Below, piece by piece: positions 19,618 through 28,677 of a DNA stretch of 64,000 nucleotides; position 1 is the stretch's first letter, and each line of letters starts with the position of its first letter. Made by a program: the position numbers and the translations under genes. The stretch is from assembly GCF_004331255.1 (NCBI RefSeq), contig NZ_SJOF01000008.1, positions 98,254 to 162,253 on the forward strand, read 5' to 3'. This stretch comes from Acinetobacter sp. ANC 4173. Lineage in GTDB: Bacteria > Pseudomonadota > Gammaproteobacteria > Pseudomonadales > Moraxellaceae. Under the pieces are notes generated by a model. The model worked only from the letters and a program-made list of their open reading frames with translations. It was not told the origin of the DNA and ran no database searches.

Positions 19618-20901
19618 TTGCCGCATTTTACTTTTATTGAACGTATTACAGCGTGGTCAAATCAATATGCTTGGTTAGATATGTCTTTATCTTTAAGCCT
19701 ATTGATATTACTTGCGATTTTAACCAATTTTATTGCGAAAAAAATTGTTGTTCGCGGTATTCGTAAAGTCATCTCCAAACTAAAATTTGCCAATCGTGAT
19801 ATCGTTACTCAACATCATGTCATTCGTAGAATTGCCAATATTGTTCCTGCCTTAGTCATCATGAACGGTATTGTGACAATACCTCATTTATCTGAAAAAT
19901 TGATTAGCTTGGTACAAATGGCGACACAAGCTTTTATTTTTCTCACCTTCGCGCTTGCCATCGGTGAAAGCTTAAATATCTTTAATGCGATTTATCAACG
20001 CAATCCAAAGTCCAGAAACAAGCCTATTAAAGGCTATTTGCAGTTGGTGAAACTGGTCATTTTTGTGGTCTGTGCTTTGATGATTATTGGCACATTTTTG
20101 AAAAAAGATGTCTTTACGCTACTCGCTGGTTTTGGTGCCATGGCAGCCGTATTGATGTTGGTGTTCCAAAATACCATTTTATCCTTGGTGGCTTCTGTAC
20201 AGATTTCATCTTACGATATGGTCCGCATTGGCGATTGGATTGAAATGCCTTCGTTAAATGCAGATGGCGATGTCATTGATATGTCATTACATACAGTTAC
20301 TGTACAGAACTTTGATAAGACGTTTACCACCATTCCCACCAATAAACTGGTGACGGATACCTTTAGAAATTGGCGTGGTATGGCACAAGCAGGTGTACGT
20401 CGTATCAAACGCTCGATCTTTATTGATCAGAGTAGTGTTCACTTCATGAGTAATCACGAGCAACAAAAATTGAAAGATTTCTTATTATTGGATCAATATT
20501 TAAATAGCAAACAAGAAGAAATAGAAGAGTTTAATTTGCAACTCTCAAATCAGGCCATTTATAACCAACGTCGTCTGACCAACTTGGGGACATTTCGTGC
20601 CTATGTCGAGTTTTACTTAAAACAACATCCTGGTATCACACAACATCAAACTATTATGGTGCGTCAATTGCAACCAACCAGCGAAGGCCTACCTCTGGAA
20701 ATTTATAGCTTTGCCAACACCACGGTATGGAAAGACTACGAAGCCATTCAAGCCGATATTTTTGATCATTTAATTGCAATTTTACCTGAGTTCGGTTTAA
20801 GAATTTACCAAGCGCCGTCTGGTTCAGACATGAACGCATTGGCACAGCATTTTGCTCAAACAGCACATGATATAAATCGTTTTACATCGCATAGTGAATA
20901 A
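19618..20901 (+). CDS. MscS-family mechanosensitive channel, YbdG type
   Basis: 427 residues. About five hydrophobic helices precede the pore-lining helix LLAGFGAMAAVLMLVFQNTILSLVASVQI, then the MscS beta domain DMVRIGDWIEMPSLNADGDVIDMSLHTVTVQNFDKTFTTIPTNKL. The insert and motifs resemble E. coli YbdG (MscM) rather than MscS. It acts in the inner membrane in hypo-osmotic relief. The start is TTG at 19618, five bases after GAGGA; another TTG at 19606 has no such site. Transcription ends at the hairpin just downstream. Confidence 0.88.
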   Translation: MPHFTFIERITAWSNQYAWLDMSLSLSLLILLAILTNFIAKKIVVRGIRKVISKLKFANRDIVTQHHVIRRIANIVPALVIMNGIVTIPHLSEKLISLVQMATQAFIFLTFALAIGESLNIFNAIYQRNPKSRNKPIKGYLQLVKLVIFVVCALMIIGTFLKKDVFTLLAGFGAMAAVLMLVFQNTILSLVASVQISSYDMVRIGDWIEMPSLNADGDVIDMSLHTVTVQNFDKTFTTIPTNKLVTDTFRNWRGMAQAGVRRIKRSIFIDQSSVHFMSNHEQQKLKDFLLLDQYLNSKQEEIEEFNLQLSNQAIYNQRRLTNLGTFRAYVEFYLKQHPGITQHQTIMVRQLQPTSEGLPLEIYSFANTTVWKDYEAIQADIFDHLIAILPEFGLRIYQAPSGSDMNALAQHFAQTAHDINRFTSHSE

Positions 20902-20906
20902 CTTTT

Positions 20907-20931
20907 ATCCCCTCACTAAGAGGGGATTTTT
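20907..20931 (+). terminator. Terminator after the MscS-type gene
   Basis: Perfect 8-bp stem ATCCCCTC / GAGGGGAT, loop of five bases, then TTTTAT, starting 5 bases after the stop. Confidence 0.85.
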
Positions 20932-21007
20932 ATTTCGGTTCAAGTCGAGTTATAAATAGGTAACGACTCGATCTATTTGCATTTTATAACTTCTTGAGTC
21001 TTAAAAA

Positions 21008-21328
21008 CTATTCACTCACTTCAGCGTGTTCACAATAATCAAAATATTCTAATTTAAAACTTTCTACGGCTTGCTGCTTTTGGGTTTCATTTGGAAATAT
21101 TGGGAGATCATAGGCATCTTCTACAATTGCCTCATACAACTCCTTTGCCCCATCTTCATATTCAAGTGCAATACTTTTCTGGAGGCTGAGCGGAACTTCA
21201 TCTTGTCTTTCTTGCATCACATTCTCTGCAACAATCGCAATTGCTTGACAAAAGCTAATGCTATCTTGAACAGAGGCAAATAACGCTCCAGAATACAAAC
21301 AGCAGCAACACATTATTATTTTTTTCAT
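21008..21328 (-). CDS. Small exported protein of unknown function
   Basis: 106 residues. The N-terminus MKKIIMCCCCLYSGALFASV looks like a signal peptide with cleavage after ALFAS or close by. The mature part is acidic and helical, with two cysteines (SFCQAI and FDYCEHAEV). AGGTG lies 6 bases before the ATG, which supports translation. I recognise no family. It stands alone between the channel gene and the broken exporter gene. Confidence 0.65.
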   Translation of the reverse strand: MKKIIMCCCCLYSGALFASVQDSISFCQAIAIVAENVMQERQDEVPLSLQKSIALEYEDGAKELYEAIVEDAYDLPIFPNETQKQQAVESFKLEYFDYCEHAEVSE

Positions 21329-21445
21329 AATGCACCTGTTTTATGTGCTTTAGTTCAATTTTAACAAGTGGAATGTGAAGCTGCTGTAATTTCTTGTTGG
21401 GCTAAAATGAAAGTATTGCCATCTTATTTTGTTTCATAACTTTAA

Positions 21446-22056
21446 CTAACGCTTGCTCATTACAAGCTTTAGGGCAAATAACAAGAAAATAGTTCCTGTA
21501 ATTTGATCTAAACGTCGAACAATTTTGGGTTGTTTCAAAAATCTGGAAATTGGCTGCATCATAAAAATAAGTATGCTTGACCAAAGAACCCTAGCACAAC
21601 ATGTATGGCAACTAGTCCCATAACCCAAATAAAGGGGGTGACATCATTTGGAATGAACTGCGGTAAAAAAGTGATATAAAAAAGCCCAACCTTGGGATTA
21701 AGAATATTGCAAAAAAATCCTTTTAAAAACCAATTGGGTGTTCTTTGTATGTTGATGTTGTTTTCTAGACTACTACGTGGTTTAACCAACAACTGTAATC
21801 CTAACCAAGCTAGATAAGCGGCTCCAAACCATTTTAAGACATTAAAAGCGAGTTCAGAGGTTGCCAATAATGCTCCCAACCCACATGCAACAATAATCCC
21901 CCATACCATGCATCCGAAGTTAATGCCTAAAGCGGTTTGAAAAGCCTTTTGACGGGTTTCAAGTGTGGCTGTACGAATAATTAACGTGGTATCTAAACCT
22001 GGGGTAATGGTCAAAATAACGATTGCAATTGTATAAGGGATGAGTATTTCAAACAT
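21446..22056 (-). pseudogene. LysE-family amino acid exporter, frameshifted
   Basis: The frame starting at the ATG 22056 encodes a normal LysE/RhtB start (ITPGLDTTLIIRTATLETRQKAFQTALGINFGCMVWG, then NPKVGLFYITFLPQF) but ends early at 21559. The missing end continues in another frame: LWSSILIFMMQPISRFLKQPKIVRRLDQITGTIFLLFALKL, stopping at 21446. Adding one base at the AAA run 21583-21585 (TTT on the coding strand) joins both into a full exporter of about 203 residues. It is therefore a one-base deletion in a short homopolymer, either a real recent loss or a sequencing error. Confidence 0.8.
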
Positions 22057-22272
22057 ATCTGACTCACTTTTTTTCAAACAGACTCAATACGGCGTGGATG
22101 CATATATATTGAGCAAAATTTATGAGTAAACTCACGTAAAAATGAGTATTACCATAAAGTCGATATAAGCACTTAAAGTATTTTAAAAAATTTAAATGCA
22201 GTTGCCGCATTTATATTAATCTTACGCAACGTAATCATCAATTTGTTAGTCAGATATTCATATTCAATGAAT

Positions 22273-22297
22273 AAGGTCTACCTGAGTAGACCTTTAT
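22273..22297 (-). terminator. Candidate terminator after the 64-residue gene
   Basis: Perfect 9-bp stem AAGGTCTAC / GTAGACCTT with a 4-base loop, about 45 bases past the stop of the small minus-strand gene. The T-run is short. Confidence 0.5.
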
Positions 22298-22338
22298 AGA
22301 TGTTCTTTTATAAGTGAATAATGCTCAAAATAATAAAA

Positions 22339-22533
22339 CTAATGCGTATTTGTTACTTCCCAAACAGAAGTCACTTCAGCACCATCTATGACAAAATCAA
22401 CAATTAAACCATCAATCGGTAAATTATTAGGATCGCTCCACTGCTCTACCGCAAAATAAAACCACTCACCACACTCATCACGAATCATGCCCAATTGTGT
22501 TTGAGAATCGTATCGTTCTACACTTCCTCTCAT
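22339..22533 (-). CDS. Small protein with a cold-shock-like N-terminus
   Basis: 64 residues. MRGSVERYDSQTQLGMIRDECGEWFYF follows the pattern of a cold-shock fold (G-x-V-x-x-[YF], then a G-x-I turn and aromatic FYF), but the canonical RNP motifs KGFGFI and VFVH are not conserved, and the rest is acidic. AGGTGG sits 5 bases before the ATG, a strong site. It could bind single-stranded nucleic acid; that is inference from a short resemblance. The gene has its own terminator candidate. Confidence 0.6.
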   Translation of the reverse strand: MRGSVERYDSQTQLGMIRDECGEWFYFAVEQWSDPNNLPIDGLIVDFVIDGAEVTSVWEVTNTH

Positions 22534-22745
22534 ATTGCCACCTTTATTATTGATTCAATTATTTAAGTTAACAATTACAGGGTATTAAAGTTATCAACAA
22601 GCCTGTATCGATAAAAATTTTATCATTATTTTCCAGAAAAAATACGACTTTTTTCACATTTTTCTAATAATTATCGACGGCGTATTCCATATTAAAATAT
22701 ATTTCTATAGAAATAACCGATCATTATTTTCAATTCAATTCCCAG

Positions 22746-22973
22746 TTATTTCACTTGAAAATAGTGTTTATCCGTAACCAAAGTAATTCTGAGTTTTTTA
22801 TAAAATCTATGGATTGGATCTTCATTTCCTTTCATGATTTGATCTGCGAATTTATCATCTTGCATGAGTACCGCATAAGTTTTATAACCAAAAACTAACT
22901 CACTCGGTATTTTTCCAGTTTGTGTAAATTCGTCAATTTGCTTGTTTATTTTCTTTACAGATAAATCATTCAT
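22746..22973 (-). CDS. Small hypothetical protein
   Basis: 75 residues, lysine- and aspartate-rich, with MNDLSVKKINKQIDEFTQTG at the start and a short C-terminal beta-like segment (KLRITLVTDKHYFQVK). No family recognised and no convincing ribosome site before the ATG. It is kept because no overlapping alternative exists and the composition is protein-like. The 298 bases to its right hold only very short frames. Confidence 0.45.
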   Translation of the reverse strand: MNDLSVKKINKQIDEFTQTGKIPSELVFGYKTYAVLMQDDKFADQIMKGNEDPIHRFYKKLRITLVTDKHYFQVK

Positions 22974-23271
22974 GTGTTTTTAAAGTTTCGGATTAGGCTT
23001 ACTTTTTTATAATTGAAAAACATGACAAAAATGTGAACATCAACACCTTCCGTGTTAGCCGACTTTATGATGGTGCGTTAGATTGATATGGATTACAATG
23101 AATTCAAGCAAATTTCGGTTGTACTTTTACATGTGAATTAAGGATAAATGAACGTTTTCATCTTCCTCATCCATTATCTTTGAAAATATAATCCCGATTT
23201 TTTCTTGTAAAAATTTTATTTATCTTATTGTCATTTCTAAATTATGCAATTTTACCAAGAGGTTAATATTA

Positions 23272-25125
23272 ATGCTTAGATGGTTCGAAAAGCGTGTAGA
23301 TCCCTATCCTAGTAAAGGTTTAAAAGATCCACTGCCTACAACTTTCTTTGCATTTGTCTGGAGTGCATCTAAAGGTATACGCCCTTACCTGCTTATTTTA
23401 GTGCTTTGTACCGCAGGTGCTGCAAGTTTTGAAGCCTTGTTGTATGCCAAAATTGGCGACTTAGTCAATTGGCTCAGTAAAAGTCAACCTGATACATTCT
23501 TGGCACAACATCGTCAAAATTTAATACTACTGAGCATGATATTACTGGGGAATATCTTTTTTGCTAACTTCCAGTCCATTATTAAACATCAAATTCTGTT
23601 TAGTAGCTTTCCCATGCGGCTGCGTTGGAAGTTCCATAATTTATTATTACAACAAAGCCTTGATTTTTTTCATAATGATTTTGCAGGGCGACTTTCTGCC
23701 AAAGTCATGCAAACAGCGCTTGCAGTGCGCGAGTTTTGGATGATTTTGGGGGATATGCTGGCTTATGTCCTGATCTACTTCTTTACAGTCAGTATTGTAC
23801 TCGGCTCAATCTCCCCATTTCTGATTATTCCCCTATTGGTCTGGTTGGCTTTATTCCTGCTTGCAGCATGGTATTTCATTCCACGACTCAGCAAAATTTC
23901 CAATGAACAAGCCGATGCTCGTGCGGTAATGACAGGTCGTGTAACCGATGCCTACACCAATATTCAAACGGTAAAACTGTTTGCCCATGCCGGCCGTGAA
24001 AGCCAGTATGCCAAGTCATCCATGCAAGAGTTTATGCGAACAGTCTATAAGCAAATGCGATTGGGTTCAGGTTATGAAATAAGCATTAACTCGCTCAGTA
24101 TTGTGCTTTATACCGGTGTACTTGGAACAGCTTTATGGTTGTGGATCGAAGGTCGTGCAGAGCTGGGCATTATCGCGGCAACGACTGCCATGATTTTAAA
24201 ACTCAACAGTATTGCCGAATTTATGATGTGGCAAACATCTGCTTTATTTGAAAATGTCGGCACCATTCAAGATGGTATGAAAACATTAGGGCGTCCGATT
24301 AGTATTCAGGATAAACCGAATGCAACTACGCTTGAGGTGAAACACGGCGAAATTAAGTTTGAAGATGTCTGTTTTGCCTACAATGAAAAAAATGTCATTG
24401 ATCACTTTAATCTCACCATACGTCCAGGTGAAAAAATTGGTATTGTCGGGCGTTCTGGTGTTGGTAAATCTACGCTGATTCAATTGTTATTACATTTTTA
24501 TACCCTTAACCAAGGGCGTATTTTAATTGATGGGCAAAATATAGAGGACGTAAGCCAAGACAGTCTGCGTAAAAGTATTGCTTTAGTCACACAAGATACA
24601 TCGCTATTGCATCGTACCGTTGCAGAAAATATCAAATACGGACGTCCAGATGCCAGTGATGCAGATATGTATGATGCAGTTCGTAAAGCCAAAGCAGAGG
24701 ATTTTATTCCGCAACTGACTGACCTTCGTGGTCGTAAAGGTTATGACGCCTATGTGGGCGAACGTGGAGTAAAACTTTCGGGTGGACAACGTCAGCGTAT
24801 CGCCATTGCACGAGTATTTTTAAAAGATGCTCCGATTCTAATTCTTGATGAAGCCACCAGTGCCTTAGACTCTGAAGTTGAAGCTGCAATTCAGTCCAGT
24901 CTGGATGATTTAATGCAAGATAAAACAGTTATTGCAATTGCACACCGTCTTTCTACCATTGCGCAAATGGATCGTCTGATTGTCTTAGATCAGGGTCGAA
25001 TTGCTGAACAAGGTACGCATGATGAATTGGTTGCTTTAAATGGTATTTATGCGCAATTATGGCAACGTCAAACTGGTGGTTTTTTAATTGAACAACATGA
25101 ACTGAAAAATAAGGATAGTGCTTGA
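23272..25125 (+). CDS. ABC exporter, fused membrane and ATPase domains
   Basis: 617 residues. A six-helix type I exporter membrane domain spans about residues 30-330. The ATPase has Walker A GRSGVGKST near residue 393, signature LSGGQRQRIAIAR near 503, Walker B ILILDEATSALD near 522, and the H-loop IAIAHRLST. It works as a dimer in the inner membrane; the substrate (lipid, peptide or drug) is unknown. AAGAGG precedes the ATG. The following MaoC gene overlaps its stop by one base (TGATG), so the two are co-transcribed. Confidence 0.88.
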   Translation: MLRWFEKRVDPYPSKGLKDPLPTTFFAFVWSASKGIRPYLLILVLCTAGAASFEALLYAKIGDLVNWLSKSQPDTFLAQHRQNLILLSMILLGNIFFANFQSIIKHQILFSSFPMRLRWKFHNLLLQQSLDFFHNDFAGRLSAKVMQTALAVREFWMILGDMLAYVLIYFFTVSIVLGSISPFLIIPLLVWLALFLLAAWYFIPRLSKISNEQADARAVMTGRVTDAYTNIQTVKLFAHAGRESQYAKSSMQEFMRTVYKQMRLGSGYEISINSLSIVLYTGVLGTALWLWIEGRAELGIIAATTAMILKLNSIAEFMMWQTSALFENVGTIQDGMKTLGRPISIQDKPNATTLEVKHGEIKFEDVCFAYNEKNVIDHFNLTIRPGEKIGIVGRSGVGKSTLIQLLLHFYTLNQGRILIDGQNIEDVSQDSLRKSIALVTQDTSLLHRTVAENIKYGRPDASDADMYDAVRKAKAEDFIPQLTDLRGRKGYDAYVGERGVKLSGGQRQRIAIARVFLKDAPILILDEATSALDSEVEAAIQSSLDDLMQDKTVIAIAHRLSTIAQMDRLIVLDQGRIAEQGTHDELVALNGIYAQLWQRQTGGFLIEQHELKNKDSA

Positions 25126-25577
25126 TGTTGTATTTAGAAGATCTACACGTCGGTGATCGCTTTATTAGTCGTGCCTATGAAATGACTGTCGATGAAATTA
25201 AGCAATTCGCGCATCAATTTGACCCGCAGCCTTTTCATACCAATGAGGTAGAAGCGGCTAACCATCCAATTTTTAAAGGTTTGGCTGCCAGCGGTTGGCA
25301 TACTTCCGCAGTCACCATGCGACTTTGGACAGAATGTTTTCCTGTAGCGTATGGCTTAATCGGTTCCGAAGCGCAAGTACGATGGCCTAGGCCGACCCGT
25401 GTAGGTGACCAGATCCATGTTGAGGTAGAAATAACCGAAATTAAACTGTCAAAATCAAAACCTGATCGAGCTATTGTGAGTTATACCACCGAAACACTCA
25501 ATCAAAATGGTGAAGCAGTATTACTAGGCAATACCAAAATTTTAGTGTTTAGTAAAAACTATCAACCTGATCTTTAA
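25125..25577 (+). CDS. MaoC-like hot-dog dehydratase
   Basis: 150 residues. The hydratase motif is visible in IKQFAHQFDPQPFHTNEVEA (D-x-x-x-x-H) and GLAASGWHTSAVTMRL, both typical of MaoC/R-specific enoyl-CoA hydratases. Such enzymes act on acyl-CoA or acyl-ACP double bonds; the substrate is unknown. The ATG at 25125 shares a base with the exporter stop, with AAGGA nine bases upstream. Confidence 0.85.
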   Translation: MLYLEDLHVGDRFISRAYEMTVDEIKQFAHQFDPQPFHTNEVEAANHPIFKGLAASGWHTSAVTMRLWTECFPVAYGLIGSEAQVRWPRPTRVGDQIHVEVEITEIKLSKSKPDRAIVSYTTETLNQNGEAVLLGNTKILVFSKNYQPDL

Positions 25578-25719
25578 AAGATGATGGTTCTAAAATCATT
25601 CGTGGTTTTAGAATCCACTTTATCTAATTTGTCGAACAATTTATCAGGCGTGTACTTATGTTTCATGCCAATATAAAAACTAACTGATATAACAACATTA
25701 AACGTGCAATGGATCGCGC

Positions 25720-26748
25720 ATGAATACTATTTCGTCTAGACAAGACCAAGGAATTCCGGGAGTCTATGGTCTGTTACTTTTAGATGTCGTGTCACGCTGG
25801 GGCTATAATGCAGATACTTTATTTGCTCCATTCCAGCTCAATAGTGAAAAATTAGCGGAGCCAGATTTTCGAATCTCGACGTCAGTTGCCAATGCATTAA
25901 TTCAACATGCCTTGATCCTGACCGGTGAATCAACACTTGGTTATCATTTAGGTACGCAAATGCGTATTTCTATCCATGGTTTTATTGGTTATGCCATTAT
26001 GACTGCAAATGATATTACCGATGCGCTTGTCCTCGCCAACCGCTTTGTGCAATTACGATTGCCCTTCTTACAAATCTATTTTTCTACTTTCGCTGAACAA
26101 GCAACTTTGCAGCTTCGAAGTGATGTCAGTATAGAACCCTTACGTTCAGAAATTTGTATTACGTTAACCATTGGCATTATTTCTATGGCCAAAGCCATGA
26201 CAGGTGTCACAGATTTGGGCGGTGAGATTGATTTTGATTTTCCCCAACCCGAAGGTTTTGAACGCTATATTACCAAGTTTCCAAATCATCAGTTTCGTTT
26301 TGATCAACCCCATTTATTGATGAGCTTTGATAAAAAATACCTCGCATTAAAAATGATGAATGCTGACCCGATTGCGAGCCAAATTGCAATTAACCAATGT
26401 GAAGCCGAACTTTCGGCTTTAGGTGAACGCAGACGGCTCTCTATGGCGGTTCGCGACATTTTGACGCATTCAGAGCAGCATTATTTAAGTATTGAAAATG
26501 TAGCATATCGCTTACATATGTCTGATAGAACCTTGAAGCGCCAGTTAGCGACCGAAGGAACCTCCTTTTCAACAATTGTCGATGAAGTTCGCTACCGACA
26601 TGCAACGTCGCTACTCTCCCGAACAGATTACACTCTTGAACAAATTGCAGATGAACTAGGCTATAGTGATGTTGCCAATTTCAGTCGTGCTTTTAAAAGA
26701 TGGAGTGGACGTAGCCCAAGTAATTGGCGTAAAGATCCATACCTATAA
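25720..26748 (+). CDS. AraC-family transcriptional regulator
   Basis: 342 residues. The N-terminal half fits the arabinose-binding-like sensor domain found with ArgR/OruR-type regulators (FGYHLGTQMRISIHGFIGYAIMTA-like). The C-terminal pair of helix-turn-helix motifs spans about 240-340 (LSIENVAYRLHMSDRTLKRQLATEGTSF and TLEQIADELGYSDVANFSRAFKRWSGRSPSNWR). The inducer and target are unknown; neighbours gcvH and the MaoC gene give no clear hint. Confidence 0.88.
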   Translation: MNTISSRQDQGIPGVYGLLLLDVVSRWGYNADTLFAPFQLNSEKLAEPDFRISTSVANALIQHALILTGESTLGYHLGTQMRISIHGFIGYAIMTANDITDALVLANRFVQLRLPFLQIYFSTFAEQATLQLRSDVSIEPLRSEICITLTIGIISMAKAMTGVTDLGGEIDFDFPQPEGFERYITKFPNHQFRFDQPHLLMSFDKKYLALKMMNADPIASQIAINQCEAELSALGERRRLSMAVRDILTHSEQHYLSIENVAYRLHMSDRTLKRQLATEGTSFSTIVDEVRYRHATSLLSRTDYTLEQIADELGYSDVANFSRAFKRWSGRSPSNWRKDPYL

Positions 26749-26818
26749 GCCTTTTGTTTTTAGGTAAAAACATGTATAAAGCATGACAAAAATAAATGAA
26801 TACTTTTGAGGAGTCATC

Positions 26819-27193
26819 ATGAATCATCCTTCAGATTTGAAATATGCGAGCACGCACGAGTGGGTGAAAATTGAAGGTGATCTTGTTGTAACTGGGATTT
26901 CAGACCATGCGCAGGATGCCTTAGGCGATTTAGTTTATGTCGAAATGCCAGAAGTGGGACAACAAGTGACGGCCGGCGAACAAGCGGGTGTTGTTGAATC
27001 TGTGAAAACAGCTTCTGACATTCATGCGCCTATTTCAGGTGTTGTCGTTGAAGTGAATACAGCACTGGAAGACGATCCTGACTTTGTAAATGACGCACCC
27101 TATGGCAAAGGTTGGATTTATAAAATCAAGCCAAATAACATCGATGATGTAAACACATTGTTGTCTAGTACGGACTATGAAGCAGGACTTTAA
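26819..27193 (+). CDS. gcvH: Glycine cleavage system H protein
   Basis: 124 residues, full length. The lipoyl lysine is Lys63 in ESVKTASDI; the N-terminus ([40 protein letters not shown]) is canonical. It carries the aminomethyl group between GcvP and GcvT. GAGGAG precedes the ATG. Neither gcvP nor gcvT is in this window, so the gene stands alone with its own terminator. Confidence 0.95.
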   Translation: MNHPSDLKYASTHEWVKIEGDLVVTGISDHAQDALGDLVYVEMPEVGQQVTAGEQAGVVESVKTASDIHAPISGVVVEVNTALEDDPDFVNDAPYGKGWIYKIKPNNIDDVNTLLSSTDYEAGL

Positions 27194-27210
27194 GTTATCC
27201 ACGCTTCTTG

Positions 27211-27236
27211 AAAATCAGCTTTCGGGCTGATTTTTT
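27211..27236 (+). terminator. Terminator after gcvH
   Basis: Perfect 9-bp stem AAAATCAGC / GCTGATTTT, six-base loop, followed by TT and an AT-rich tail. Confidence 0.85.
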
Positions 27237-27450
27237 ATATTTAAAACTCGCTAATAATCAAATAATGATAATTTTATTAAATATAAGAAATATTAATATA
27301 AAAAAATATATCAAAATATCAATTTACTTTATTTTTCTTCTTTACTTGGTTATGATTAAACCTCATCTTCATGACCTTGGTATGCGCAGGGAATACATAA
27401 AATAGTGATAGCCACATTGTCGTGATTCCCTTTCTACTTCTGGGTCAATT

Positions 27451-28626
27451 ATGTCACATTCATCTACAATTCAGCTTTGGAATAAGTCTTTTATACTGTG
27501 TCTAGCCAATAACTTATTTCTATTTATCTTTTATTTCGCGCAAACCACAATTCTACCCATCTATATTTTACAAGACTTACATGGCAGCCTTGCTCAAGCT
27601 GGATTAGCCATGACTTTATTTATGGTATCTTCTATTGCGGTACGCCCTTTTAGTGGATTAATCATTGAAAAGTTTGGTCGAAAAAAAACACTTTTTATCT
27701 CTGAGCTTTTGTTCTGTTTATTTTCCGTTGCCTATATCTTTGCAGATAATCTAGAGGTTTTACTCTGGCTACGTTTTTTACATGGGATTTGGTTTAGTAT
27801 TTTAACGACAGTTACTGTTCCGATTGCCAATGCATTCATTCCAGATTCACGCCGTGGCGAAGGTATGGGCTATTTCGTCATGTCAGTCAACTTAGGGATT
27901 GTCTTAGGTCCATTAATTGGTTTATCACTCATTCAACCATTATCCTATGCTGTTGTTGCAAGTATTCTCGCTGCAATTGTCTGTCTCGGTTTTATCTTCT
28001 GTTTTTTAATCCCTATTCATACCACTACTTCGAACACGCTAGCTCCACAAAAAAGACAACTCTCCATTCATGATTTTATTGAGAAAAAAGCGCTGCCTGT
28101 TTCTATTATGGCGATGATGGTTTCATTTGCTTATGCCAGCATCATGTCATTTATCTCGACCTATTCCGCATCGAAAAACTTACTTGCTTATGCCAGTCTA
28201 TTTTTTATTGTTTTCGCAATTTCGATGATTAGCTTGCGCCCTTTCACTGGAAAAATTTATGACCGTAAGGGGCCAAGCTATGTCATTTACCCAGCTTTAG
28301 CTTTGTTTTCAGTAGGGCTTATTATCTTAAGTCAAATCAATAGCTTAATTGGATTTATACTCGCAGCTATTTTTATTGGGATGGGATTCGGCTCAGTACA
28401 ACCCTGCCTACAAACACTGGCTATTCAACGTGCGGCACCTCAACGAATTGGTCATGCAACATCCACCTTTTTCACTTTTTACGATTTGGGCATTGCATTG
28501 GGTTCAATACTATTAGGGATTCTAATCACAGCACAAGGTTATAGCATGTCCTATATCTTATGTGCGATCATCGTATTACTGAGCCTATTGTTTTATAAAT
28601 TCTGTGTGGTCACGACCACAAAATAG
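27451..28626 (+). CDS. MFS transporter
   Basis: 391 residues with about 12 membrane helices. The MFS loop 2-3 motif appears as RPFSGLIIEKFGRKKTLF, repeated in the second half as RPFTGKIYDRKGPSYV. The closest recalled type is the YfcJ/Bcr-like or arabinose-exporter-like drug/sugar group. Substrate unknown. It is monocistronic, with a terminator 12 bases after the stop. Confidence 0.82.
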   Translation: MSHSSTIQLWNKSFILCLANNLFLFIFYFAQTTILPIYILQDLHGSLAQAGLAMTLFMVSSIAVRPFSGLIIEKFGRKKTLFISELLFCLFSVAYIFADNLEVLLWLRFLHGIWFSILTTVTVPIANAFIPDSRRGEGMGYFVMSVNLGIVLGPLIGLSLIQPLSYAVVASILAAIVCLGFIFCFLIPIHTTTSNTLAPQKRQLSIHDFIEKKALPVSIMAMMVSFAYASIMSFISTYSASKNLLAYASLFFIVFAISMISLRPFTGKIYDRKGPSYVIYPALALFSVGLIILSQINSLIGFILAAIFIGMGFGSVQPCLQTLAIQRAAPQRIGHATSTFFTFYDLGIALGSILLGILITAQGYSMSYILCAIIVLLSLLFYKFCVVTTTK

Positions 28627-28637
28627 CATACAAAATT

Positions 28638-28663
28638 AAGCCCCTGATTTCAGGGGCTTTTTA
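28638..28663. terminator. Terminator between the MFS gene and the DAHP synthase gene
   Basis: 9-bp stem AAGCCCCTG / CAGGGGCTT with a four-base loop and a T-tail on the plus strand. The minus-strand DAHP synthase ends just to its right. Confidence 0.85.
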
Positions 28664-28677
28664 CAATCAATATTTTA

